In this document: piece by piece, positions 47,598 through 58,251 of the stretch | Layout of the letters: each line of letters opens with the position of its first letter | Numbering within the stretch: the first letter of the stretch is position 1 | Source of the DNA: Datura wrightii | Taxonomy: Eukaryota; Streptophyta; Magnoliopsida; Solanales; Solanaceae | Assembly: GCA_035772735.1 (NCBI GenBank) | Contig: JASDFA010000016.1 | Coordinates: forward strand, 177,821,001-177,885,000 | Direction: 5' to 3' | Length of the DNA: 64,000 bases | The notes under the pieces: model-generated | Told to the model about the DNA's origin: nothing | The model's input: the letters and a program-made list of their open reading frames with translations, nothing else | Databases searched by the model: none | Position numbers and translations under genes: made by a program

Positions 47598-48830
47598 CTA
47601 TATACTAGCATCCAACACTATATGACTCAAAAAGGCTACTGAATTCAGCCAAAATTCACATTTAGAGAACTTGGCATACAGCTGACGGTCTCTGAGAATC
47701 TGGAGCACTGTCCGCAAATGATCCTGGTGGTCTGCCTCTGAGCGAGAATACACCAGAATATCGTCAATAAACACTATCACGAACAAGTCCAGGTATGGTC
47801 TGAAAATACAGTTCATTAGGTCCATAAACACGGCTGGAGCATTCGTCAGCCTAAAGGACATGACTAAGAATTCAAAATGGTCGTATCTGGTCCTGAAGGC
47901 AGTCTTTGGAATGTCCCTTTCCGGAATTCGAACCTGATAATATCCGGACCTTAAGTCAATTTTGTAGAAATATCTGGCTCCCTGTAACTGATCAAATAAA
48001 TCATCTATTCTGGGAAGTGGATAGTTATTCTTGACTATGACTTTATTCAGTTGCCGATAGTCTATACACATGCGGAGGGAACCATCCTTCTTTCTCACAA
48101 ACAAAACTGGCGCACCCCAAGGTGAAGTACTCGGCCTGATAAAGCTCTTGTCTAACAAATCCTTCAACTTCTCCTTTAGTTCTCTGAGTTCAGTAGGAGC
48201 CATGCGATAAGGGGGAATTGATATGGGCTGAGTGCTGGGCAATAAATCAATTGCAAAGTCTATCTCCCTTTCTGAGGAAATACCAGGTAACTCATTTGGA
48301 AATACATCGGGGAATTCATTCACCACTGGAATAGACTGGAGAGTCGGAAGCTTTACCCGAACATCTTGAACTCTGACAATGTGGTAAATGCACCCCTTGG
48401 CTATCAACTTTCTCGCCCGAAGATAGGAAATAAACCTACCTTTTGGCGTAGCTGTACTGCCCCTCCACTCTCGTACTGCCTCCCCTGGAAAGTGGAATCG
48501 GACCGTCTTAGTCCAGCATTCTACATTGGCATAGCATGGAGCTAACCAATCCATACCCATAATGGCGTCAAAATCAACCATTTCTAACTCTACCAAATTT
48601 GTTGTAGTCTGACGGCTAGCAACCTCTACTGTACACCCTCGATAAACCCTTTTGGCTATGATAGAGTCACTGACGGGTGTACATACTGAAAAGGGTTACC
48701 GAAGCAATTCTGGTACAATACTAAACTTTCGAGCCACTAATGGGGTAACATAAGACAAGGTAGATCCCGGATCGATTAATACATAAGCAGGGTGAGAGCA
48801 AATAGTCATCATACCTATCACAACATCTGG
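47598..48830 (-). pseudogene. Protease and reverse transcriptase of element F
   Basis: One open frame of 332 codons (48596-47598) covers the C-terminal protease ([11 protein letters not shown]) and nearly the whole [52 protein letters not shown] and the FIDD box at 47760-47771. The upstream protease half (48830-48600), in the same frame, has the DPGSTLSYVTP active site and one TAA near 48697. At the 3' end the frame stops just after [11 protein letters not shown], short of the RNase H connection. RT looks catalytically complete at motif level. Confidence 0.9.
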
Positions 48831-50193
48831 AGACGACTCTGAATCCTGTCTCCCTGGTAATGCATAGGTACGGCTTGGGCCCGTAACTGAACTAGAGGCC
48901 CCTGATCTGCCTCGGGCTCCGCCTGCTGAAACTGAGGGCCTGCGCTCTACCGGGGCTGTTGGAGCTCATAATCCTGCTGATGCCCTGTCCTGTCTATCCT
49001 AGTCACTATGACCCCTGGCTAGACAATCTCTCATCACATGACCCTCTTGTCCACATATATAAAACCCTGTGGAGCCATATCTGCAAGCTCTAGAGTGGCG
49101 TCGGATGCATATAGGGAAAACTGGTAGTGTACCTGCTCTGCTCTGCTCTCCTCTACTGGGGTGAATCTACTGTTCGAGAACTTTCGCCGGACTCTGACTG
49201 TCCTCGGCGACTGAAAATACCCATCTGCTGCTGTGATAGAGGCGAGCGTCTAGGTGGCCTATCTGACAATCGTGGCCTAGGCCCTCTCCGAATCTCCCCG
49301 TGTAACTCATCTGACCTGTCCCTGCGGTGTTGTTCCTAACTTGTTCGTCTGTTATCCTAGTGCCGCTATCTGAGGCGCTCAATAGTCTGAGCAAAAGCCT
49401 GCACTCGAGCAATATCCATATCTTCCCGAAAAGTAGGCCTCAATATACTCTGGGTTCAGCCCCATAATAAACCGGTGGACTCTGGATGGCATGGTGTCTA
49501 CAAAGGCCGAAGCATAGCGGGCCAAAGAATCGAACTGCAGGGCATATTCCCGAACACTTATCGCCCCCTACTCCAAGTGTAAAAACTGGTCCACTGGGCC
49601 TGTCGAATCTCTCGTGGTAGGTAACCGTCCAGGAAAGCCTCTGAAAAGCTGGACCAGGTCGGAGGGGCAACACCTCTCCCTCGAGACCTTTCCCAACTCT
49701 TATACCAAAATACAGCAATATCCCGCAATCGGAATACCGCCAATTCAACCAACTCTGTAGATGTAACATGCATTACCCGAAAAATCCTCTACATCTGATC
49801 CAGGAAGTCCCGGGGGTCCTCTGTCCGATCCGACCCTGTGAATTGCAGGGGACCTAGTGCCAGGAATTCTCGGACCCTCGAACTACCAGGCCCACCTGAT
49901 AACTCTGCAGCTGTAGGTGGCATTGACTGGCGCTGAGTAGCCATCATTTGCGCTAACATAACTGCGACACGCCTGACCTCCTGGTCAGATGGTGTAGGTA
50001 TAGGAACTGTCAGAGGTGGTGTCATCCCGAGTGACTTCTGATGGGGTGGTGATTGCTGAGAAGGTCGGGACGATGCCTCTGTATCGCCCTCAGATCGGGC
50101 TGATTCTAATCGAGACTGGAACATCCTGTTGGTGCCCTGTCCTGCTGCTGTATCCAATCTTCGGCCTGTGATAGGATGTCGCTGATCTGACAT
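48831..50193 (-). pseudogene. gag of element F
   Basis: Starts at the minus-strand ATG 50193 (MSDQRHPITGRRL), chosen over the upstream in-frame ATG (50208) by similarity to related Gags. 50193-49789 is open (VREFLALGPLQFTG, DPRDFLDQM). One TAG follows at 49786-49788, then the same frame continues to 49558 (DIAVFWYKSWERSRG, WSSFSEAFLDGYLP). The remainder is badly shifted. The zinc knuckle (about 49065-49020) reads FYICGQEGHVMRDC, the first cysteine having become Phe. Confidence 0.85.
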
Positions 50194-50390
50194 TTTATCT
50201 GTAAACAAAGAGTATAGTAAGCTTTAGGGACTCAACCCTATACTGTACTACTCTATGGCACGATTGAATGTGAAGAAAGAGTAACCATCCTATCATGCCT
50301 TGCAGCCTCCTTCCAATGGTATGTGGTGCACAACACATCCATAGACAAGACTCTACTTAGCACGGCTTGCAGACTCCTTGGGATACGACC

Positions 50391-50403
50391 TGCTCTGATA
50401 CCA
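50391..50403 (-). other. Primer binding site of element F (initiator tRNA-Met)
   Basis: Minus-strand tggtatcagagca, four bases after the 5' LTR; a perfect match to the usual site. Confidence 0.92.
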
Positions 50404-50407
50404 AGTT

Positions 50408-52668
50408 TGTCACGCCCCGCCTTGGGAGGCATGACTAGCACCTGGTGCCCTACTAGGACCTGGACTGCTGGACTACTGAGCCTAAGCACTTCTGGTGCTA
50501 TGCTGGCTCTAATTCTGGATTTATGAAAACAATGGGCTATATAATGGTTGTAAATACAGTCTCCGGCTGACAAGGCCTATAGCCACCTGTAGGAATATAA
50601 CAGCTACCCAGAACAACTGAACATAAGGGAACCTATGCGGGTCGACAAGGCCACCATGCTGACTAGTTATCACTGAAAAGTAGAATCAAGTGCTAAAATG
50701 ATATATGACCGACAAGATCACCAACTGACAACTGAACAAGGACCCACACGACCATCACATGCAAACGAAAAACATACCCACGGCCCCACACGACCGGTAC
50801 AACTAACCATAGGGAATATACAATCCGCACGCCTCTAAGAATAATAAGATGGTCGGGATAGGGCCCTGGCCTACCCATACTGTACTAACAAAAAGGGAAG
50901 TAAACCTTTAGCTATCAAGCTCCGGATGATAGGAGCTGAAGACTCTGTACGCTGGCTAGAACTACGAGGGATCTGCTCCTCTTCTATGAGTACCTACAGG
51001 TAAGTAATGCAATGCCCCAAAACAGGCGTCAGTACCATTGGTACTGAGTAAGCAAAGCAATAACTGAAAATAACTAAAAGAAAACAATAATACTGATAGA
51101 TACAGAAGTAATAGGAGACGAGCTGAGACTGACTGAAAAGAGCGTTACTGAAGAGAATAAGAGTCATACCTGATAACATGGCGGTCTACTTTCTATCTAT
51201 TAATAACTAACACAACATAGCATACAAGAACCTTACCAGCCCCCATAAGCCGTAAGGTACCAACCAGCACAAAATCTATATACCCCTACCCAGGTCATAC
51301 CATCCACATAGTAACTATGAGCATCCTGCTAGCCACCTGGGTATGCAACTTGGGCTCGCTGGGCCCCTAACTATAGTTGTATCTGAGTCTGGAGGACTCC
51401 TGAAATCTGAAATCTGTAATCTAAAATCTAAAATCTGCACCGCGGGCACAAGCACTCGACAAGGGGTGTGGTATAGTGCTAATCAGCTTACTATGGGGAA
51501 TCTGCATCCCATCTTCGTCCGCTGGCGGACGACATGCCACTCCGTAGAGAGACGTATCCTCGAGGGAGAGTCGATACAGCTATTAACCTTGGGGCGGTCA
51601 AGGAAGCTCTAAGGGTGCCCAACACAGAACAATCATGTCTCCACAGATAGCAATAGGCACATGTAATATATATACTGGATCTAATAATAATATTTATGTT
51701 CTGGTATTATGTTCTGAATCTCATATTGAAATGTACTAAATCTGATACTGAAATATACTGAATCTGTAATAATATTTCTGGAATATTCTGCTGGGACTTA
51801 TATTGTTTTACTGAATTTCATGCTGAACACTGTATTATATTTCTAACATGCTTACTAAATTTCATAATGAACATAATATACGACTTATGAAACACTCTAC
51901 TAAAATTCGTACTATTTTTCTATACTAGAACTACTAGCTTGCCAAAAGAAACTGGCTTTACATACCTCAACTGCCAACTTTCTGATTAACTAGCGTAGCT
52001 CAGATATTATTCAGCTATTTCTCCCAACTGTATTCATATTCACGAAAGAATAGAATTAATTCTACTATTATTTTGGGAAGAAACCATATTATGGCTATAC
52101 CTACTACCTATTCTTCGACTTATCGAACAACGGCCGAAAACTCGGTATTTCTCGGGGGTCTAGAAGGGAGAAATACTCACTTTAATGCTGGAAGTATATT
52201 AACACTAGTTTGGAGCAATTCCACTTACCTTAGCTCGGCGTGATGATGATTCGCCGGCTGAATTTTACGAAACTAACTCTGCATGAATGCTCCCGGCAGC
52301 TTTATACTTCTCTACCCGAAGTTAATTCGAGTTTGGACTGCGTTTGATGGTGTAAACGGAAGGAAATTTAATCAAACCCTTCGTTCCCCTCTGTTTATGT
52401 TCGTTTAATGGAAATTATATGAAGGGAAAATGATTTAAAACAATGTGGGAACCTTATATACTTGGGGCCTTTAAGTAGCATTTGTCGAATGTGATTTATA
52501 AGTCGCATTTGTCGAATGCGATTTATAAGTCGCATTTTCCTTGCGACGCTTTGACTTGGCGCTTGTACGGTCTCTCCGCGGGCCCTTTTCTCACACATAT
52601 GGCATTCTAAAACTCTTAACAAAATGAGAATTGGCCAACTAAGTGTCAAGAACTTACGGGGTGTAACA
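50408..52668 (-). repeat. 5' LTR of element F
   Basis: 2,261 bp, same ends as the 3' copy. The palindromic tandem is at about 52478-52545. Confidence 0.92.
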
Positions 52669-52673
52669 ACATG
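52669..52673. repeat. Right target duplication of element F
   Basis: acatg, identical to 42895-42899. Confidence 0.92.
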
Positions 52674-52683
52674 CAAAAGTTCT

Positions 52684-52696
52684 AAGTTGAGGGTGT
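52684..52696 (+). other. Polypurine tract of element E
   Basis: aagttgagggtgt directly before the 3' LTR; a decayed form of the Athila aagtttgggggtgt type. Confidence 0.65.
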
Positions 52697-54277
52697 TGAT
52701 GTGCTATGATTTTACGCTACTTTCGATGCTTAAAACCAAGAAACTATGCACATTCCAGGTATATTTATATAGGTATGATGGCTCTGTGTTGAATATTGTA
52801 GGAAAATAGGTTCGTAAGTGAAATGGGCGAAGTAAGGCTTAAAACAACTGAAATGGAGGCTGCTAGTCATGTCACAAGTCGTCTTCACTGTGCATGACTC
52901 ATTGCCAAGGCCGTGGGATAGGTTCAATTTTTGAAACTAAAAGAACAGTGTACTTCACAGATTGAAGGCACGACTCGATACATCTGGTAACGAGTCGTGA
53001 AGTCAGTCGTGAAGGCTGGAAGAAGGATTCTTAAAGAAACAAACAGTGAGGACAACGGATGACATCATGAGTCGTTAGCTGACTGAACGACTTGTTAGGA
53101 GATCACTGGAAGGAATCGTCGGGTGCACTTGATAATTGAAGAAGAGAGACCACGAAAGGCCTAACGACTCGTGCCCAAACACAACGAGTCGTTAGGTGAC
53201 CCGCTGCCATGACTGGGCCTAATGTTGAGGACAATTGTGCTTGACTGATCACAACTCGTTATTTAGACCGTGACCACTGATGACCTGAGTTCCGATTTTA
53301 ATTAGGAAAAGGTTTTATTGAAACTATAAATACCTTATTTAGTTTTATTTTTGAAGTACAGTTTATTATTATAGTTTTCACGTATATTGTGTTGTTGTGT
53401 ACTATTATTCTTTGTTCAAGAAACAAAGTTTACAATTTTGTTCTTGAGTTTGAGTATCAAAAGCAACATTGGAATTTGTTCATCAAGTTTGGAGTTATAT
53501 TTAATTTACTTGATTTCCTTCTACGAATTTTTGTAAGTTACAATTATGATTTATTCAATATTTTTTTATTGTGATTATTCAAATGAGTCGCTAAACCCAT
53601 AACTAGGGTTGTGGGAACCATGATGAATTAACACACATAGGTAAAAATACTTAGTGATTCTTGAATGGAGTTTATGCATGTATTGTTTCTCTCTATTTTA
53701 ATTAATTCTTAATGGTTGCAAACGTTAGATATTGTCTTATTCTTATTCAGCGGACCAAGGGGATAATGAATGGGAAAAAGAGTTTAACAACAGAGATTTG
53801 AGGCTATCAACCCTCATCTAATAGCTTGAACTTTCTCAGGAATAGCTAATCAGATATTAAGGGTAAGAGTTAATTAAGCATTCACCCATATACGGATCAA
53901 GTTGCATGGTGATAATTATCTAGATTGGGAACAAACCATTTTGGTAAACCTAACTTACCAATATTGCATGTTAAACACCAGAATAGATCACTAGTGTAAA
54001 AGCCTTGTGGTTATAAAATCTTGGGGAACACAATCCTAGTCAATTTGTTGATTGAATACAAACCAAAACTGATTTAAACATCTAGTAGTATTTACTCTTG
54101 TTTATTATTTTATTTCTTTTCCCCCTAGGAAATAAGTAATTCGATAGTAATAGCTATTCACATTAACTTAAGGTCTTTCCATATTCCCTGTGGGATCGAC
54201 CTTAACCTTCGTTGAGTTCTATACTTGACATCGACCACTTTATACCTCAATTGAGAGGTGTAATTTGGGCATCATCA
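52697..54277 (+). repeat. 3' LTR of element E
   Basis: 1,581 bp, tgatgtgctatg to gggcatcatca. Collinear with 30816-32407, with the palindrome cluster at 52870-53280 and TATA box at 53325-53332. A deletion of about 25 bases near 53253 removes one motif copy present in the 5' LTR. Confidence 0.9.
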
Positions 54278-55434
54278 TAGCCTCATATTAGTTAAAGGAA
54301 GTCTCACAAATTTGGTTCAAACAGTGGAAGAAGAGTAGGGCGGTCAGAGCAGGCCCTATCAGTTGGGACGAGTTCCACTCCGCTTTTCTTGATCGGTTCT
54401 TCCCTTGAGAGATGAGGTAGCTGAAAGTGGCTGAGTTCTTGAATCTCAAACTGGGAAAGATGATGGTTCAGGAGTATGCCTTTGGAGTTTACACGTCTAT
54501 CCAGGTATGCACCTGAGTTGGTGGCGGATCACAAGGCCCATGTGAGTAGATTCATACACGGGATAGCAGACTCTTTGGTTAGATATTTCCATACAGCGAT
54601 GCTTCTCCAAGATATTGACTTCTCCCGGATAGTCTTGTACGCCCAACTGATGGAGGCGGTACAACTGAGTGAGCGAAAGAGGGAGGCCAAGAGGGCCAGG
54701 ACAGATAGCATCGGATTCTCCCAGCAGAGGCCTAGTGGGCACCATCAGCTGTTCCACCAGAGGTCTTTAGCCCCAGCACCATCATCAGTTAGTGTCCTAT
54801 CCAGACCCAGAGGTGACCATAGAAGTAGGGCCTCAGGTTCGAGAGACCAGAGGAGTATGCAGACAGAGCGCACCTTCTCGGCCTGCAAGAAGTGCGACAA
54901 GAGTCATACCGGAGAGTGTTTGCTAGGATCTGTTATAAATTCGATAGATCCGGCCACATGCGCCGAGAGTGTCCCTTGGCTAGACAGGGTGGTGGTAGAG
55001 GTCATGCTCAAACTACCAGATCAGCAACAGCACTAGCGCGCCTAGCCCAGCAGGGTGCATCCACCAGTGGAGGTGGAAGACAACACCAAAACAAATTATA
55101 TGCCCTATCATCCCACCAGGAGAAGGAGGTCTCCCTGGACGTAGTCACTGTTATGTTGTGAGTTTTCCATCTTGATGTATATGCTTTGTTAGATCCAGGG
55201 GCTACCCTGTCTTTTGTGACACCTTATGTGGCTAGTAGTTTTAGAGTCAGTCCCGAAATCTTTTCATAACCCTTCTCAGTCTCTACTCCAGTGGGTGATT
55301 CAGTTGTAGCTAAACAGGAGTATAGAAGTTGCCCGGTCACTGGAAAGTTACCTCAGCAGATCTAGTAGAGTTAGCCATGACCGATTTTGATGTTATCCTC
55401 GGCATGGATTGGCTATTTGGATGTTATGCCTCAG

Positions 55435-55435
<1 letters not shown>
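54278..55435 (+). pseudogene. gag end and protease start of element D
   Basis: Gag resumes after element E with IWFKQWKKSRAVR and WDEFHSAFLDRFFP, followed by a stop, then FTRLSRYAPELVADH (open 54476-55036). The CCHC knuckle (about 54920-54970) reads CYKFDRSGHMRREC, the second cysteine being Phe; a second cluster, CKKCDKSHTGEC, precedes it in another frame. Protease: DPGATLSFVTPYVA near 55190, STPVGDS near 55290, and VILGMDWLFGCYAS near 55420 after a frameshift. It breaks off at the (GT)n tract; no RT follows. Confidence 0.83.

Positions 55436-55468
<33 letters not shown>
55436..55468. repeat. (TG)n microsatellite
   Basis: About 16 uninterrupted TG units at the boundary between the protease of element D and the MITE fragment. 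It produces a spurious Val-Cys run in one frame. Confidence 0.95.
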
Positions 55469-55470
<2 letters not shown>

Positions 55471-55702
55471 TTGTGTCTGGTTTTGACTTGGCAGGGATTT
55501 TAAGAAAGTAAAGAAGACTTTTTGAATCCTATGGTCTTGAACTGAAGATATGTAGAATGTATCAAAATATCCTTTAATCTTGTGGACTTAAATATGTCAT
55601 GTGGAAAGTTTGAACTAAAGAGTTGCAAAAAAAGGAAAAAGACATTCTTCTTTAATGGATTAAAAAGAAAAGTAAGACAAATAAATTGAAATAGAGGGAA
55701 TA
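55469..55702 (+). mobile_element. MITE fragment (ggaggga-ended, common plant type)
   Basis: From ttgtgtctggttttgacttg to aaattgaaatagagggaata. The right end is a decayed form of the acggagggagta terminus seen on a widespread plant MITE. The expected left inverted repeat is missing: the (TG)n tract lies where it should be, leaving only the inner ttgt and ctgg words. Identification is from memory of the family; no target duplication can be defined. Confidence 0.55.
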
Positions 55703-58251
55703 TTAGCATATATAAGAGTATAGAAACTATATGAGAAGATAAAAAAGGTATATTAGAGTATATATAAAGGTATATAAAGAATGTATATTATTATATATCG
55801 AGTATAAAGAATTTTATAAATATCTGTTAAAAGAATAACATAATGTTTTGCCAAAACACAAAAAAAATGTAATTTAATGAATTAAGCACATATACTAACA
55901 ATTTAATTAATCAGAATTGTATGAGTATTTTACACCCTAAGTCTTGCCTAAAGTGAATAGTAAACTTTAATTTAAACATATACGGCGACAAGTAAATAAA
56001 TACCTCCGCCCCACATGCCGAGAGTAAGATTTTCATTATTTTACATCTTTATGCTTCGTACAATTTAAAGAATGCATGCGAAGAGTAAATAAAAATAATG
56101 AATTTAAGATCTTCGAATTTTTGAATGTTGTCTTCAGAATGCAACTTTTGGGAACATGTATAAGACTTAAAAAAATGTTCGTAATGAATAAATATTTCAT
56201 CGAAATTATCTTTTTTTAAAATATATATATTTGTCTTTTTAATGTGGAGGCCTAAAAATTGACAAAAACTTTGTCATTAGTCAAGTGTAGTATCTGTTCA
56301 AATCAATTAAGACATTCTAAGCATAAAAAGGACAAAAATACCCCGCTCCCCCCAAAATAGTGAAAAACAGCTCAATTAATATGACAATCGTCATATACTT
56401 TAAGCTAAAACAGAAAAGATAACACTCAAACAGTTTGACAAGCATCATACAGTTTAAGACAAAATGTAAAAGGTAACAGAAAATTAGTTACCTAGCTGAA
56501 AAGTGAATCCAGTTACCGAGAAAATGTAAGAAGTAGCCCAAAAATATAGTTTTTGATTAGATTTGAGAAAATTAAACAAGAGCATCAATTTTTTAAACAA
56601 GGAGATTATCAGAGGTGGTACATTCTGGCCATGGTAGTAAGAGAACAGAGGAGAGGGAGCAATGGCGGCGGTGCTTCAATGACAAATGCAGGAGAGACGC
56701 CCGAAAAAGAGAAGATTTGGCCACATTAAAGTGGAACAAAGTGGGTCACCTGAAATGCTGAAAAAACAGAACAATATAGAGCAATTTGAAGGAGTTATCA
56801 GCGAAATCAAAAGAAAAACACAATCTTTGCGGGGGTAACAGACGAACAACCCTCTTGACAGCATCAATGGAGTTCGCCAAAAATATTCAAAACAAAACTC
56901 AAGTAGGTCTAAAAAGCTAGCGATCAAACCAAAGCAAACCAAATGAGCAACATCGCTAATGTTTAAATCTCTGAAAAAATTCTAGTGATGACAAAGGGAG
57001 AGGGGACTGGTCACCGATATTATTTTTCATAGCTATCACCAGAGCAACATCAAAATTATATCAAAGTCACAAAAGATGACTAACATCATTTGAATAGCCA
57101 AAATGAGGATAGATCTAAAAATTCAAGATGTTTCCAGATTCAGGATAGTGTAGCTGGTCAGAGCAGGAAAAAAGAGAGAGGAGTAGTGGTGTTTTGGTTA
57201 TTTGGCTAGAGTTCACTGCCAGATTTGGTAGTGGATGCCGAAGACGACTTCTTGTAGTGGATAGATAAGAGAGGGAGATGAAGAGAGTTGTGAGACATAG
57301 AGAGAATAATTAAAAAAGAATAGAACCCCCTCCCCCACCATCCACAACCCCCCAACCAAAAAAAATTTGATTTTTCTTGGCTCCCATCCCCTTAATTATT
57401 AAAAATTAACTCTTTCCTTTATCCAAAAGGTATTTGTATGAATGCTATGAATTTGGTGGTTGTATCATTAAAGAAGTAAGGTTATGAATAATAGTTTAGA
57501 TCTAAAAAAATTTATATAAGTAAGGATATAAATGAAAGTTTAGATCTGAAAAAATTGTGTTCCGGAAAGGGGAAGAATGTACAAGGTTGTATTGATATAT
57601 CAGGAAAAAATATGGTAAATATCAAAAGAATGATTGTAAAGACTGGAAATGGGTGTAGGATAAATGATATTATTTTGAAGGGCGGTTATAAAGATTAGCA
57701 ATGAGTGTGATGTTTTGAAATAGTTTCAGGCTCAACACAAGTTAATCAGAATGGTTTGACAAAGTGGACGAGGCTGAAAAGGGCATGTAAAATACATATG
57801 TATAGCTAAAGAATGTGTAGTAAATATAATATGTGTAACAAATAAAGAGTATGTAATAAACAAAGAACATGTAATAAATAAAGAATAGGAGTTAATCCAG
57901 CTGAAACGGCGATCAAAATTGTATGTACGATGACCTAATAAGTCTAAGAGTAGATATACCTAAGGTGAATAGAATATTTTGACAATTGTGAGATGGAAAG
58001 TATAAGATCAGACGACCAACCTTTGAAACTAAAGAATACAATAAAAGTGTTGAAAGAGTGTAAGACAACACCTCGTGTGAAGTGTAAACTTATCATAGTT
58101 ATAAAAATTTAGCATTTATTATAACTAGAGGAAACCTAAAGAGCGCTCTTACCTCTCTCTAAAAATCCCTTTTCTCACTAGATTCTAGGGCAGATAACAC
58201 CGATGACGATATGGTCACGCCGACCATAAGGCTGTCATCGGACAATGCTGC
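55703..58251. other. Unassigned AT-rich stretch with degenerate repeats
   Basis: No gene recognised. Contents: AT-rich sequence to about 56370; an imperfect direct repeat of about 55 bp (56382-56430 and 56437-56482, both starting gacaa-c-tcata); a purine-rich stretch at 56590-57310 whose minus strand is pyrimidine-rich like a 5' leader, with a minus ORF at 56942-56676 that has no known motif; and a short tandem of tgtaataaayaaagaa-like units at about 57800-57890. It could hold the edge of a LINE or a gene leader, but nothing confirms that. Confidence 0.4.

Larger units (their letters stand above)
42900..52668 (-). mobile_element. Element F: complete chromovirus (Tekay/Del-like) on the minus strand
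   Basis: 9,769 bp with both LTRs, perfect 5-bp target duplication, tRNA-Met primer site, polypurine tract, and gag-PR-RT-RH-IN-chromodomain in order on the minus strand. It is the best preserved element here: the RT frame is open and the integrase triad is intact. Comparing the first 240 bases of the two LTRs by eye gives about 16 differences, so it is not very recent. It sits in the 3' non-coding region of element E, about 20 bases before its polypurine tract. Confidence 0.93.
30816..54277 (+). mobile_element. Element E: Athila-type LTR retrotransposon with env-position ORF, split by element F
   Basis: 5' LTR (30816-32407), tRNA-Asp primer site, gag, protease, RT, RNase H, integrase, a 1.7-kb post-pol spacer, an env-position ORF, a 3' non-coding region split by element F (42900-52668), polypurine tract, 3' LTR (52697-54277). 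The RT signature with VTGWRVCMDYRKLN and FMDD and the integrase type are those of Athila. Its own length is about 13.7 kb. Flanks are tatct (30811-30815) and tagcc (54278-54282), a degraded duplication at best; the gag of D is continuous across the site. Confidence 0.88.
28049..55435 (+). mobile_element. Element D: 3'-truncated chromovirus interrupted by element E
   Basis: Same LTR family as element C, opposite orientation. Present: 5' LTR, tRNA-Met primer site, the first part of gag, then (after element E, 30816-54277) the rest of gag and the protease. RT onward and the 3' LTR are missing: the frame stops in protease at a (GT)n tract and a MITE fragment. Stops in gag show it was dead, or died, after the insertion of E. 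Confidence 0.85.

Noticed and set aside
49127..49339. 70-codon plus-strand ORF
   Set aside because: Antisense to the decayed Gag tail of element F.
55329..55511. ORF with an alternating Val-Cys run
   Set aside because: The run is the (TG)n microsatellite; only its first part is the protease fragment of element D.
56676..56942. 88-codon minus-strand ORF rich in Phe, Leu and Cys
   Set aside because: It comes from pyrimidine-rich sequence on that strand; no domain, no supported start context.
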